From assembly GCA_003216755.1 (NCBI GenBank), contig QCIJ01000001.1:1-64000 (forward strand): a DNA stretch of 64,000 nt, in the 5' to 3' direction. A model generated the notes under the pieces. It saw only the letters and a program-made list of their open reading frames with translations. It did no database searches and was not told the DNA's origin. Numbering within the stretch: the first letter of the stretch is position 1; each line of letters opens with the position of its first letter. The position numbers and the translations under genes were made by a program. This DNA is from Prochlorococcus sp. AG-402-K22. GTDB taxonomy: Bacteria; Cyanobacteriota; Cyanobacteriia; PCC-6307; Cyanobiaceae. Shown here in pieces: positions 48,263 through 58,475 of this stretch.

Positions 48263-48649
48263 ATGGATTCTAGTAAAAGTTTCGATGAAAAAATAAAGAT
48301 TGATAATAATCTATCCAACCGATATATAGACTTAGATCCAAACGGTTATTTTATTATAAAAGTAGATTTAGAAGAAAATAAAATAATTTTAGAGCACTTT
48401 CTAAATAATATTAATGATGAAGGATATGCGCTTGACCCAGAAACAAATGAACCAATTAAGTGCGACTCTCAAAATAAAAGAGTTAGTAATGAAGTTTTTG
48501 AAGGTATTAGTGCGAAACAACTTGGAATATTGATCACTGAAGAAAGAAATGACCTAATAACCAAATTCGATCATGCTCTATATTTAGGCCGGGAACTACA
48601 AAAAGCAGAAGAATGTTTATACAAAAAATTACCATATATCCAAGATTAA
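48263..48649 (+). CDS. DUF4346 protein
   Basis: The 128-residue protein reads YIDLDPNGYFIIKVDLEENK, then VFEGISAKQLGILI and the C-terminal pattern FDHALYLGRELQKAEECLYK ending in YIQD. That last block is the mark of the cyanobacterial DUF4346 family, which is sometimes fused to pterin-related domains (recalled, not checked). Free-standing here. Function unknown; the proximity of a tandem PTPS and a RibD-C protein makes a pterin or folate link worth noting, as inference. Confidence 0.78.
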   Translation: MDSSKSFDEKIKIDNNLSNRYIDLDPNGYFIIKVDLEENKIILEHFLNNINDEGYALDPETNEPIKCDSQNKRVSNEVFEGISAKQLGILITEERNDLITKFDHALYLGRELQKAEECLYKKLPYIQD

Positions 48650-48713
48650 GAAATTAAACGAAAAAATCTAATTTTTTGATCTGATGTTAGATTAAATAAA
48701 AATAAAAAATCTA

Positions 48714-48806
48714 ATGAACATCATTTTCTATTTTGCATTTATTGGTTTTGGTTTTGGAGCTGCTTTCGCATTAGATAAGCTCTTAAGAGCAGTTAAATTA
48801 ATTTAA
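48714..48806 (+). CDS. petL: PetL-like cytochrome b6f small subunit, 30 aa
   Basis: This 30-codon ORF encodes one membrane helix and ends LLRAVKLI. It fits PetL, the single-helix subunit of the cytochrome b6f complex, whose cyanobacterial forms end in a similar Leu-Arg-x-x-Lys-Leu/Ile motif. The start ATG follows a purine-poor leader (AAAAAATCTA), with no strong ribosome site. It is convergent with rimO, five bases apart. The call depends on recalled family pattern; another single-helix peptide is possible. Confidence 0.65.
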   Translation: MNIIFYFAFIGFGFGAAFALDKLLRAVKLI

Positions 48807-48811
48807 AAAAA

Positions 48812-50176
48812 CTAAAAAATTTTAATAGTCTCTCCATACAAATCATATTCATCAGCAAAAGAAATATTTGCTTCAACAAATTTACCAATATAATTTTTCA
48901 AATCATTATTAGCATTAATAGATAAAATCACATTTCCATCAATTTCTGGTGCGAAATTATAGGACCGACCTATTAATTCGTTATTGTCTGATATTTTTTC
49001 TACCAAAATTTTCATTTTTGTACCAACATATGACTGATTCTTATTTTTAGATATATTTTGTTGAACTGAAATAACGTTATCTTTTCTTGCCTCTGCAACA
49101 TCTGAGGATACTTTATTGGGTAAATCAAAAGCTGCAGTTCCTTCCTCAGGAGAAAAAATAAACACTCCCACATGATCAAATTTGTATCTATCCAAAAATT
49201 CTAGAAGATGTTCAAAATGTTCTTTTTTTTCTCCTGGGAAACCGACAATGAGACTTGTTCTTAATACAGCAGATGGAATTTCTTCTCTAATTTTCTCCAA
49301 AATTGATTCATTCAAAGAAGCCTGCCAAGGTCTATTCATACTCTTCAACACATCTGGATGACTATGCTGAAGTGGCAAATCAAAGTAAGGTACAATATTC
49401 TCTGATTCTTTGAAAGCCCTAATAACTTCATCAGTTAAACCCGTAGGATAAGCATAATGTATTCTTATCCAAGGAATTGGAACTTTAGAAAGCTCATTCA
49501 AAAGTTTGGCTAATGATGGTTTTCCATAAATATCCTTACCATAATTAGTTGTTATTTGACTAATTAGTATGATTTCTTGCATACCCTGCTTTGCAAGACT
49601 TTTGGCTTCTGAAACTATAGATTCTATTGTTCTACTTCTTTGAGGGCCTCTCAACTTAGGAATAATACAAAAAGCACAATTATAGTTGCAGCCTTCAGCA
49701 ATGCGAAGATAAGCAACAAATTTGTTTTTATCTACAAAACGAGGTATTTCCTCATCTGCAATAAATTCCGGAATTTTTGAAACTTCATTAACGATTTCTC
49801 CTTTTTCTACTCTGTCTAAAACCTTGGCTATCTTTTGATAATCTCCTGTTCCAACCAAACCTTTTATTTCTGGGATTTCTTTTAGAAGTTCATCTTTAAA
49901 ATGCTGAGCCATACAGCCTGCAACTATTACTTCCTTTCCTTGATTTGTATATTCTAGAATTTTTCTGATAGATTCTTCTCTAGCTGTTTCAATAAAACTG
50001 CAAGTATTTACAACAACAACATTTGCATCATTTATATCGCTGCCAACTTCATAACCCTCTTTATCTAATAAGCCTTGCATATGTTCAGTATCAACAAGAT
50101 TTTTCTCACAACCAACATGACTGAATGCAATCTTAGATAGTTTTTTTTCTTTTACATTGAGACTATTTTGTTTCAC
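48812..50176 (-). CDS. rimO: Ribosomal protein S12 methylthiotransferase
   Basis: RimO adds a methylthio group to an aspartate of ribosomal protein S12. The GTG at 50176 gives [20 protein letters not shown], matching the family; a longer frame to 50236 is hydrophobic and unlike. The protein has the UPF0004 cysteines (HVGCEKN, NTCSF, AGCMAQ), the radical-SAM cluster CNYNCAFC and a C-terminal TRAM domain. The radical-SAM and N-terminal clusters are both intact. It is divergent from the VKOR gene. Confidence 0.95.
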   Translation of the reverse strand: MKQNSLNVKEKKLSKIAFSHVGCEKNLVDTEHMQGLLDKEGYEVGSDINDANVVVVNTCSFIETAREESIRKILEYTNQGKEVIVAGCMAQHFKDELLKEIPEIKGLVGTGDYQKIAKVLDRVEKGEIVNEVSKIPEFIADEEIPRFVDKNKFVAYLRIAEGCNYNCAFCIIPKLRGPQRSRTIESIVSEAKSLAKQGMQEIILISQITTNYGKDIYGKPSLAKLLNELSKVPIPWIRIHYAYPTGLTDEVIRAFKESENIVPYFDLPLQHSHPDVLKSMNRPWQASLNESILEKIREEIPSAVLRTSLIVGFPGEKKEHFEHLLEFLDRYKFDHVGVFIFSPEEGTAAFDLPNKVSSDVAEARKDNVISVQQNISKNKNQSYVGTKMKILVEKISDNNELIGRSYNFAPEIDGNVILSINANNDLKNYIGKFVEANISFADEYDLYGETIKIF

Positions 50177-50281
50177 AACTTGAAAAATAAGAATTAAAAG
50201 ATTTAAAAAGCATTTCGTATATAACTCACATGCCAAGATAATATTAGGATAGATAATGTAAATAACAAACTTTCATTTTGT

Positions 50282-51217
50282 ATGCCCCTTGAGACTTTAA
50301 AAAGAAGAAATAAAAAAGATTTGAAATGGCCCAAAATCATAATTGCAATCCTTAGCACTATTGGCATAGTTGATACAGGTTCGATTACTTTAAAAAATTG
50401 GGGATTATTTACTTCGCTTTCATGCCCAGGGATACAAAATGGTTGTGAAACAGTTTTAAATAGTCCTTGGGGCACTTTATTTGAGACTAATAAAGTTAAT
50501 ATTCCTCTCTCATTAGCTGGATTCATAACATATTTATCATTATTAGTTATCACAATAATACTTTCGCTTAATTTAATTTCTCGAAAACAAAAACTAAATA
50601 AGTTTTTATGGTGGTTATTATTTCTAATATCTTGTGCGACATCAACATTTAGCTTTTTATTAATCAATATAATGTTTTTTAAGATTCAAGAATATTGTTT
50701 TTTTTGTATACTTTCAGCAATTTTATCGTTTTCTATCTTTATAATTTCTATGATTGGAGCGAAGTTTGAAAGTAGAGAACCTATGATTTTTAGAGGTTTC
50801 ATTGTAGCCATTAGTGTCCTGCTGGGGGCCCTAATTTGGTCGACAAACGTTGACCCCTCTAAGGCTATTGATGTTGCAAGCCCCACTGAAAATGTATCGC
50901 CAATAATTACTACTTCAAGCTCTCCCCAGAAGGTAAATTTTGCAAAATTTTTGAGTGAAAACAATATTGTTATGTATAGTGCATATTGGTGCCCTCATTG
51001 CCACGATCAGAAACAATTATTTGGTAAAAAAGCAGTTAAAGAATTAAAAGTAGTTGAATGTGCTAAAGATGGTAAAGACAATAAATATGAGCTATGCCAA
51101 ACTAAAGGAATCAGTGGATTTCCTTCTTGGGAAATAAATGGAGAAATCATTAGTGGTACTCGCGACTTGAATGAATTAGCCATAAAGACAGGCTATCAAG
51201 GAGATTCTAATTTTTAA
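50282..51217 (+). CDS. VKOR-thioredoxin fusion oxidoreductase
   Basis: This 311-residue membrane protein fuses a vitamin K epoxide reductase domain, with about five membrane segments, to a C-terminal thioredoxin-like domain. VKOR cysteines are SCPGIQNGC and EYCFFC (CxxC); the thioredoxin motif is WCPHC. Such fusions form disulfides in lumenal or periplasmic proteins, passing electrons to quinone. The first, soluble domain connection is intact. It is convergent with nadB, overlapping by 11 bases. Confidence 0.93.
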   Translation: MPLETLKRRNKKDLKWPKIIIAILSTIGIVDTGSITLKNWGLFTSLSCPGIQNGCETVLNSPWGTLFETNKVNIPLSLAGFITYLSLLVITIILSLNLISRKQKLNKFLWWLLFLISCATSTFSFLLINIMFFKIQEYCFFCILSAILSFSIFIISMIGAKFESREPMIFRGFIVAISVLLGALIWSTNVDPSKAIDVASPTENVSPIITTSSSPQKVNFAKFLSENNIVMYSAYWCPHCHDQKQLFGKKAVKELKVVECAKDGKDNKYELCQTKGISGFPSWEINGEIISGTRDLNELAIKTGYQGDSNF

Positions 51218-52874
51218 TAAATCTTTTTTGAATTTTCTGATCTAACTGTTGTCTAGTATGGCATTCCCAGTTATTGTCTTTTTCTGGAAAATCATCTCTA
51301 TAATGGCCTCCTCTACTCTCTTCTCTAAATAAACAAGCTTTTAATAAAGTTATAGTTGTTGTTTCTCTATTCTTTAAATCAAGTAAAAGATTTAATGCTC
51401 TTCTATTGGGTTCACTAAGTTTAATTTTTTGATCAAATTTTATTTTTTCAAGACTATTTAGTAAATCATTTTTATTTAATTTATCGATATCATCTTGAAT
51501 AAAATTTAGAAATTTACTCATATTTACCTGATTTCGAGATACACCTAAATTTAACCAACATAATTTTCTTAGTTCATCAATTTTTTCAGCAATTTTGGAA
51601 ATTTGATCTTCTTTAGGATCTTCAATATCAAACTCTTGCAATGATCTATCAAATTTTGCAAATTCGGGAAGATCATTTAAAACAATCGCAGACAGTTTTC
51701 TTGCGAAAACAAGACACTCCATCAGTGAATTACTTGCCAGTCTATTAGCACCATGAACACCTGTAGAAGCAACTTCTCCAACCGCATATAATCCTTTTCT
51801 TGTAGAAGATGCATTTAAGTCAGTTTTAACACCTCCCATCCAATAGTGAGCTGCAGGAGCTACAGGTATAACTTCATTTAAAGGGTTAACTCCATAATCC
51901 TGACATCGGCTTAAGATCGTGGGGAAGCGCTCTACAATTTTTTCTGGGTCAATATACCGAAGATCTAAACCAACATGGTCTACATTATTATCATGCATAT
52001 TTTTCATAATTGCTCTACTTACTTGATCTCTAGAAGCTAAATCACGATTTTCAAGATTTTTAACTGGACTTTCACCATTTTTATCAACTAAAATGGCTCC
52101 TTCTCCCCTAAGTGCCTCAGATATTAAAAAACAAGGTGCGCCATAAAATTTTAAAGCGGTTGGATGAAATTGCACAAACTCTAGATCTTCGATAGCAGCG
52201 CCTGCTTTCCATGCAAGAGCAATCCCTTCACCAGAGGATTGAGCAGGATTTGTTGTATTAGTAAATAAATGCCCACCCCCACCTGTAGCTAAAACAACAG
52301 CTCTCGAATGAATCCAATATAAATTTGCTCCATCAAGAACCTGAACTCCTCTGCATTCTTTATTTTCAATAAGAAGTTCAGTTACTCTTACACCCCTACA
52401 ATGAAGAATATTTTTTTTATTTTCAATATGATCTTCTAGAACTTCAACTAATGCTCTTCCAGTACGATCTTTAACATGTAAGACTCTTCTTCGAGAATGG
52501 GCTGCTTCTAGAGTAGTAGCTAGTTGATCAGAACTTTGATCAAAAATCATTCCTAAATTCTGCAACCTATCTACGCAACCTGGGGCTTCTTTAACCAGCA
52601 TTTCTACAGCTTGAAAATCGCATAGTCCATCTCCTGCCTTTAAAGTGTCATGTGCATGAAGATCAAATGAATCGTCTTGTCTGATAACAGATGCTATTCC
52701 TCCTTGAGCCCATCTACTAGAAGATACCTTACTAGTATTTCTATTTAAAAGAAGTACTTTTAAACTTGCAGGTAATTCAAGACATGTCATAAGGCCAGCA
52801 GCGCCAGCACCAACAACTATTACATCCCAATTATTTATTGGTATGGCTTCTTGTGAAAATGGAGCCCTCAGCAT
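51207..52874 (-). CDS. nadB: L-aspartate oxidase
   Basis: NadB oxidises aspartate to iminoaspartate in NAD synthesis. The 555-residue flavoprotein has DVIVVGAGAAGLMTCLELPA, the SSRWAQGGIASVI segment, the catalytic-region motifs EFVQFHPTALKF and SEALRGEGAILVD, and VASTGVHGANRLASNSLMEC. Full length. Its start overlaps the DUF3120 stop by one base, so both are co-transcribed. Confidence 0.95.
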   Translation of the reverse strand: MLRAPFSQEAIPINNWDVIVVGAGAAGLMTCLELPASLKVLLLNRNTSKVSSSRWAQGGIASVIRQDDSFDLHAHDTLKAGDGLCDFQAVEMLVKEAPGCVDRLQNLGMIFDQSSDQLATTLEAAHSRRRVLHVKDRTGRALVEVLEDHIENKKNILHCRGVRVTELLIENKECRGVQVLDGANLYWIHSRAVVLATGGGGHLFTNTTNPAQSSGEGIALAWKAGAAIEDLEFVQFHPTALKFYGAPCFLISEALRGEGAILVDKNGESPVKNLENRDLASRDQVSRAIMKNMHDNNVDHVGLDLRYIDPEKIVERFPTILSRCQDYGVNPLNEVIPVAPAAHYWMGGVKTDLNASSTRKGLYAVGEVASTGVHGANRLASNSLMECLVFARKLSAIVLNDLPEFAKFDRSLQEFDIEDPKEDQISKIAEKIDELRKLCWLNLGVSRNQVNMSKFLNFIQDDIDKLNKNDLLNSLEKIKFDQKIKLSEPNRRALNLLLDLKNRETTTITLLKACLFREESRGGHYRDDFPEKDNNWECHTRQQLDQKIQKRFIKN

Positions 52875-53641
52875 TAAACTAATCCACTCAAAGTTGGTTC
52901 TAATATTGCTAAAAAAACAAAAATACCATCAACAATTAACGTCGTTTGAATTACATAACTAGAAACTAAGAGTGCTTTACCGTTAGTAGTATTAATTGTG
53001 GCAGAATCAAAAATTTCTTTTGAAATAAACCAAAGTATAAGAGCAACAAAAACAATAATAGATAATGACTTTATTTGTATAAGACTCTCTGAGGTTTTTT
53101 GGAGAATTAAAGGTGCAGTTTCAGAATCTGCTTTAATAACCTGTCTCCATTGATCCATTATTCCGATTATAAATATTGTAATATCGGTAACCGCAGTTCC
53201 AAATAAAGAAGAGATATAAAAACTTGAACCTATTTTCCAATTAGTACCAAGTCCAATTAAAGCTAGTGGCAGAGCTACAGCTTCAACAGGTATATGAAGG
53301 ATAGGAAATGGGCTTAACCATCCCCAGAACAAACATCCACCAAGCCAACTGCCTGATACACCAAGTAATAGTGAACTAACAATAAACCACTTATTTGATC
53401 CTTTCTGATTCAAAAAAAATGTCCCTAAGAGAATAACAAAAGTAAAACAAAGAGCGCTTATTGGTTCTAATCTAACCCAAGGGGCTTGAACAAAAATAGG
53501 TAAAATTACAAAAAAAGAGGAACATAATCTTAAAGATATAGGATTTGATAAAAAGCTATTTTCGTGTGAATCAACTGTCTGATTCAATTCATAGTTCAAC
53601 TTATCTTTCACTTCTAAATTTTTTGTAATTAATTCTTTCAA
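52874..53641 (-). CDS. DUF3120 membrane protein
   Basis: The 255-residue protein has about seven hydrophobic segments. Its core, WGWLSPFPILHIPVEAVALP followed by LALIGLGTNWKIGSSFYISS and LFGTAVTDI, matches the cyanobacterial DUF3120 family. The function is unknown. It is upstream of nadB, sharing one base, and divergent from the radical-SAM gene. Confidence 0.82.
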   Translation of the reverse strand: MKELITKNLEVKDKLNYELNQTVDSHENSFLSNPISLRLCSSFFVILPIFVQAPWVRLEPISALCFTFVILLGTFFLNQKGSNKWFIVSSLLLGVSGSWLGGCLFWGWLSPFPILHIPVEAVALPLALIGLGTNWKIGSSFYISSLFGTAVTDITIFIIGIMDQWRQVIKADSETAPLILQKTSESLIQIKSLSIIVFVALILWFISKEIFDSATINTTNGKALLVSSYVIQTTLIVDGIFVFLAILEPTLSGLV

Positions 53642-53827
53642 TGAATAAAATTTTTGAGTTATTTAAATTAATCTAAATCGTGTTTTTAAAAACTGCGAAT
53701 GCCATATCTTAATAAATTAAAGGCCCTTAATTTCACACTCTTATTCGATATTTTAAAAGTATTTAATACACTTTGAGTCATATATAAGTTTAGAATAAAT
53801 ATAAAGAAGATTATTTTGCATTGAATT

Positions 53828-55207
53828 GTGTGGCAAGAAATTAATTACAAAGAAGATTCCAATGATCTTTTAGTTCCTAATACGACTTATAAAATAAATC
53901 CTGCAGAAATTGAAAGTATTGAAGCTAATTCCATCGCTCAAGAAATAGGATTTGAATCAGGTGATTCAATTATTAGTATTAATGGGAAAAAACCAAGAGA
54001 TTTAATTGATTATAAAATTCTCATTAGTGATGAAACTTTAGACATATCAGTTTTAGATAAAAATCATGAAATTCACAATATAAGTATTGAAAAAGATCAA
54101 GACGTTAATTTAGGTATTAATTTTAAAGATGCATTATTTGATTCAATAAAGCAATGTAATAATAGATGTCCATTTTGTTTTATAGATCAACAACCAAGTG
54201 GTAAAAGAAAAAGCCTCTATATAAAAGATGATGATTATAGATTAAGTTTCTTATATGGCTCTTATCTAACTCTTACGAATTTAAAAAAAGAAGACTGGGA
54301 AAGAATTGCTATGCAGAAACTGTCCCCACTTTTTATTTCGGTTCATGCCACTGATCCCGGTACAAGAGAAAAATTATTAAAAAATAAAAAAGCAGGAGTA
54401 ATCCTTGATCAAATTTATTGGTTTGAAAAAAACTCTATTCAAATTCATGCGCAAATTGTTGTATGTCCAGATATAAATGATGGTGATATTCTTGAAAAAT
54501 CAATTTTGGAACTTGCTGAGTTCTACAAAAAAACTTCTCAGACGGTACTCTCAGTTGCAATAGTTCCTGTAGGGCTTACAAAATTTAGACCTGAAAATGA
54601 TGGATTGAAATCAATAAGCCCAGAATACGCAACAAAAACGATTAAACAGGTAGAGAAAATTCAAGCTTCTCTAAAAATTACTCTTGGAACTCGTTTTTGT
54701 TGGCTAGCAGACGAATGGTATTTAATAGCTGGTATAAATTTACCTAGTTATAAAACCTACGAAAATATGCCACAAGAATCAAATGGAGTAGGATCAATTA
54801 GAAACTTTTTGAAGATACTAAGTGAGAAGTCTAACAACCTGCCAAAAAAAATAAAAAAGTCAAAAAACGTCAGTTGGATTGTTGGTAAATTAGTTTATGA
54901 AGCCCTAATTCCTACAGTTAAAAAATTAAACTTAATTGATGGTTTGAAAATCAACTTATATGGTTTGCCAAGTATTTATTGGGGTCAAGATCAAGTTGTT
55001 ACAGGACTTCTTACTGGGGAAGATCTAATTTACGGGCTGAAAAATAAGGATTTAGGAGAAGCTATTTACATACCATCTATTATGTTAAAACTTAATACTG
55101 ATTTATTTTTAGATGATAAAAATATTAAAGAAGTTGAAATTCAATTAAATACCAAAATTCACGTTCTTGATGATTCAAATGATATTATTAATACTTTGAT
55201 TGGTTAA
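53828..55207 (+). CDS. Cyanobacterial radical-SAM protein (TIGR03279 / DUF512)
   Basis: The 459-residue protein has a PDZ-like N-terminal region (IGFESGDSIISINGKKPRDL), then a radical-SAM-like cysteine set CNNRCPFC followed by FIDQQPSGKRKSLYIKDDDY, and a C-terminal DUF512 domain. This is the cyanobacterial family TIGR03279, described only as a putative Fe-S oxidoreductase. The start is GTG at 53828. It precedes a TolC-like gene by 25 bases. Confidence 0.87.
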   Translation: MWQEINYKEDSNDLLVPNTTYKINPAEIESIEANSIAQEIGFESGDSIISINGKKPRDLIDYKILISDETLDISVLDKNHEIHNISIEKDQDVNLGINFKDALFDSIKQCNNRCPFCFIDQQPSGKRKSLYIKDDDYRLSFLYGSYLTLTNLKKEDWERIAMQKLSPLFISVHATDPGTREKLLKNKKAGVILDQIYWFEKNSIQIHAQIVVCPDINDGDILEKSILELAEFYKKTSQTVLSVAIVPVGLTKFRPENDGLKSISPEYATKTIKQVEKIQASLKITLGTRFCWLADEWYLIAGINLPSYKTYENMPQESNGVGSIRNFLKILSEKSNNLPKKIKKSKNVSWIVGKLVYEALIPTVKKLNLIDGLKINLYGLPSIYWGQDQVVTGLLTGEDLIYGLKNKDLGEAIYIPSIMLKLNTDLFLDDKNIKEVEIQLNTKIHVLDDSNDIINTLIG

Positions 55208-55232
55208 TCGAATATCCTCGATACTATAAAAC

Positions 55233-56666
55233 ATGCTTAGAAGAGTAATAAATCCATTCTTATTCTTGCCCCTTGCTCTAAGTATCAACCCTATTAATGT
55301 ACTATCGAGCGAAACAAAGAATTATATTGATAATGTTTTAGAAAAAAAATCAAATATTACTTTTGTTGATTATAAAGAAATAGAAAAAATTATCTTAAAT
55401 AATCAAGAATTAAAATCATTACAAAACTTATTAACTTCTGCAAGATTTAATCTTTCCAGTCAAATTGCTCAAAGATACCCTTCCTTAGATTTTCAAGCAA
55501 TTGGGTTACCACAATATGTCGCAGGTAAAAATTACATCAGTAATGCACAGACTTTAAAAACATCACAATTTACGGCTAATCCGTCTCTAAATATTAAATG
55601 GGATTTAATAGACCCACTTAGAGGATCCGAAATTAAAATTGCCAAAGAAAATTATAAAATTGCAAAAAATAACTATGAAATTAAGAAAAAAGATTTAATT
55701 CAAGAAGCAAAAATGAGGTATCACAAATTCCAAAAGTCATATCAAGATATCAAAAATAAAAAATTTACACTTGATTTATCAATTACAAGTTTAGATAATG
55801 CTCAAACAAAATTAGAAGCTGGAATTGGTACAAAATTTGAAATTCTTGAAGCAGAAGCCCAATTATCTCGAGATAAACAATCTCTCAATGAAAAAAAAAT
55901 AAAACATGAAATTAATAAAATTTCCCTTAAAGAGATACTTAATATTAAGGGCGGTTTTGAAAGTAATAAAAAGCAAAATCTAATAGGGTTTTGGAACTAT
56001 AGATTGAATAAAAATATTAATGAAGGTTTGGACAAAAATCTTTCCTTAAAAAATCTTATTCTTCAAAAATCAATCAAAAATAGCCAAGCAAATAGTTTTT
56101 TAGCTCTTAATAAGCCAAATATCTATATCAGCAATTCATTATCAAGTACATTTTCCAAGGGTGAATCTCTTACAACTAATATCAACTCTGAAAAATCTGG
56201 ATCTAATTACACAAATACTATAAGTCTAAATTTTGCATGGAATATTTTTGATGGCGGACAAAATAAGAACTCTTACAAATCAAAAATGCAAGATGCAGAA
56301 GCTGAAAAATATGCTTATGAAAATCTAAAAAATGTTTTGACCACAAGTATTAGTAAAGCCTACTTAAATCTTAAATTAAATGAAGAGAAAATAATTTCTT
56401 CTCTTAAAGAAATTGAATCTAGCAAAGAGTCTGTAAGGCTTGCCAGACTTAGATACAATGTTGGAATATCAACTCTAAAAGATGTTCTTGTTAGGCAAAG
56501 TGAACTAAGTAATGCGAAATCAAAAAATATTAATGCAATATATAATTACAATTTGAATATTGATGAATTAGAAAGATTAACTTTTCTTGATATGAGTAAA
56601 AATTGTTTGGGTAGTAAAAATACTAAAATTAAAGATAAAGAGTCAATTTGCAATATATCAAGATGA
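55233..56666 (+). CDS. TolC-family outer-membrane efflux protein
   Basis: The 477-residue protein has a signal peptide (VINPFLFLPLALSINPINV) and the two repeated halves of outer-membrane factors, rich in coiled-coil helices (for instance LDNAQTKLEAGIGTKFEILE, and the later LARLRYNVGISTLKDVLVRQ). It would form a trimeric export channel. The inner-membrane partners are not next to it. The following phosphatase gene overlaps its stop by four bases. Confidence 0.88.
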   Translation: MLRRVINPFLFLPLALSINPINVLSSETKNYIDNVLEKKSNITFVDYKEIEKIILNNQELKSLQNLLTSARFNLSSQIAQRYPSLDFQAIGLPQYVAGKNYISNAQTLKTSQFTANPSLNIKWDLIDPLRGSEIKIAKENYKIAKNNYEIKKKDLIQEAKMRYHKFQKSYQDIKNKKFTLDLSITSLDNAQTKLEAGIGTKFEILEAEAQLSRDKQSLNEKKIKHEINKISLKEILNIKGGFESNKKQNLIGFWNYRLNKNINEGLDKNLSLKNLILQKSIKNSQANSFLALNKPNIYISNSLSSTFSKGESLTTNINSEKSGSNYTNTISLNFAWNIFDGGQNKNSYKSKMQDAEAEKYAYENLKNVLTTSISKAYLNLKLNEEKIISSLKEIESSKESVRLARLRYNVGISTLKDVLVRQSELSNAKSKNINAIYNYNLNIDELERLTFLDMSKNCLGSKNTKIKDKESICNISR

Positions 56667-57463
56667 ATCCACCAAATTTAACTAATAAACAACTAAGTGA
56701 ATTAGATTCTTTATTTGACTTAGTTAGTCAACGTCAAAAAAAAGATTTTGGAAATATTAACGCCTGCAATAAAGCAGATGGATCATTATTAACAAGTTGT
56801 GATTTATGGAGTGACAAAACAATCGTAGATGGCTTAGCTTCAATAGCTCCAGGTGAGGGCGTCCTTAGTGAAGAAGGTCAAAAGTTAATTCCAAAATCAA
56901 AAGCTTATTGGGTGGTCGATCCACTAGATGGGACAACTAATTTTGCTGCAGGTATTCCTTACTGGTCTATATCAGTGGCAAGGTTCGTTGATGGCAAACC
57001 GCAATCTTCTTTTTTAATAATTCCTACATTGAAAAAAAAGTTTGTTTCCATAAAAGGTAAAGGGGTATGGTTAAACAACCAAAAGATAGATCCTAGCCAA
57101 AATAATAATCAAAGTGAATGCATTTCTTTATGTAGTAGATCAATAAAAATCTTACAAAAAAAACCAAATTCAATATTTCCTGGAAAAATAAGGCTCTTGG
57201 GTGTATCCAGTTTAAATCTAACAAGTGTAGCAATGGGACAAACTTTTGGAGCTATTGAGTCAACACCAAAGATATGGGATATTGCAGCAGCCTGGTTATT
57301 ATTAGAAGAACTTAAATGTTCAATAGAGTGGTTAGAAACAAATCCTTTAAATTTAGTACCAGGCCAAAACTTGAGCAATGTTAATTTTCCATTAGTTGCT
57401 GGTCGATCAATAGAAAAAATTAAAGTCTTAAGACCTTGGGGTAATTTACTATTAGATAAGTAG
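56663..57463 (+). CDS. Inositol-monophosphatase-family protein
   Basis: The metal-binding motifs are intact: VLSEEG, then the site VDPLDGTTNFAAGIPYWSI, and WDIAAAWLLLEEL. The family includes inositol monophosphatases and CysQ-type nucleotidases; this sequence is close to the cyanobacterial family of unspecified substrate. Using ATG 56663 it overlaps the TolC-like stop by four bases; a TTG at 56648 would lengthen it by five residues. Confidence 0.88.
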   Translation: MNPPNLTNKQLSELDSLFDLVSQRQKKDFGNINACNKADGSLLTSCDLWSDKTIVDGLASIAPGEGVLSEEGQKLIPKSKAYWVVDPLDGTTNFAAGIPYWSISVARFVDGKPQSSFLIIPTLKKKFVSIKGKGVWLNNQKIDPSQNNNQSECISLCSRSIKILQKKPNSIFPGKIRLLGVSSLNLTSVAMGQTFGAIESTPKIWDIAAAWLLLEELKCSIEWLETNPLNLVPGQNLSNVNFPLVAGRSIEKIKVLRPWGNLLLDK

Positions 57464-57550
57464 TTGCATCATAAATAAATAATTGCTTGAAAAATTTCTT
57501 TATTAGATACAATAAAAAGAACATATGATAAGTATTTGAAGAAAATAAAT

Positions 57551-58471
57551 ATGCAGCGAAGCACAACTTGGATACTAAAAAGTTTGTGGGGAGCTTGTGA
57601 AAGATGGAGCAAATCCGATTGTATTGATTTAAGCGCTGCATTTGCGTACTACACACTACAATCATTCTTCCCTATTCTCCTAATCTCTCTTTCAGTAGCA
57701 TCATGGTTCCTAGGCAAACAAGAAGGTTTGGATCAGCAAATAATTACCGTTGCAGCTCAGATTTTACCTCCTTCTGTAGTTGAATTAGTAGAAACAACAT
57801 TATTTAAATTAATTGATCAAGGTTTTGGGGCAGGTATTCTTGGGGCTATGTTTTTGCTTTTTACAGCAGGAAATGCATATTTATCTCTCCAACGAGGTTC
57901 AGATAGGCTATGGGAAGACCAACTTCCCTCTAAAAGAGTAAATGCTGCCTGGAGAGAGCAAGCGTCGAGGTTTCTTCGAAATAGAGTTGAAGCGTTTTTA
58001 ATAGTATTCTTTATCGGTTTCTTAATGGTATTAGATCAGATTAGTGCGAATCTTAGAATGATACCAAGTAATGTCTTAGAAAATATTTCAAAATCCAATA
58101 ATCAAATTTCTCATTTACTGCTGAAGTTGCCTCTTTTACAAGTTGGTCAATTTGCCATACCACTAATTGGCTTTTCTTTAATGGCCCTTTTATTACAAGC
58201 TCTCCTACCAAGTAGAAAAGTTCCTTTGAGGCCACTTTTGCCTGGATCTTTTCTTATTGGAATTGGCCTAACCACCTTGAACCTTGCGGTAAGTAAAAGT
58301 ATTCTCTCGCTAGGAGTAAGATTTCAAGCATATGGTTTTATTGGGGGTTTTCTTGTACTTACTTTATGGGTATGGCTTTTAGGAGTAATTTTATATTTTG
58401 GACAGTGCTGGAGTGTTGTTATTGCTAGTATGTCTCTAGTAAATAAAAAAAGAATAAAAAAGACATTTTAG
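57551..58471 (+). CDS. YihY/RNase BN-family membrane protein
   Basis: This 306-residue protein has six hydrophobic segments and the YihY motifs DLSAAFAYYTLQSFFPILL near the start and FQAYGFIGGFLVLTLWVWLL near the end. Despite the RNase BN name, the family members are membrane proteins of unsettled role. A TTG at 57536 is possible, but the ATG at 57551 better fits the family. It is 4 bases upstream of a small zinc-ribbon gene. Confidence 0.85.
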   Translation: MQRSTTWILKSLWGACERWSKSDCIDLSAAFAYYTLQSFFPILLISLSVASWFLGKQEGLDQQIITVAAQILPPSVVELVETTLFKLIDQGFGAGILGAMFLLFTAGNAYLSLQRGSDRLWEDQLPSKRVNAAWREQASRFLRNRVEAFLIVFFIGFLMVLDQISANLRMIPSNVLENISKSNNQISHLLLKLPLLQVGQFAIPLIGFSLMALLLQALLPSRKVPLRPLLPGSFLIGIGLTTLNLAVSKSILSLGVRFQAYGFIGGFLVLTLWVWLLGVILYFGQCWSVVIASMSLVNKKRIKKTF

Positions 58472-58475
58472 AAGT

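Noticed and set aside
50203..50667. 154-residue minus-strand ORF opposite the VKOR gene
   Set aside because: It overlaps a clear fusion protein on the other strand and has no recognisable domain.
53714..53733. Inverted repeat AAATTAA/TTAATTT between DUF3120 and the radical-SAM gene
   Set aside because: Seven A/T pairs in AT-rich DNA in a divergent promoter region; too weak to call an operator or terminator.
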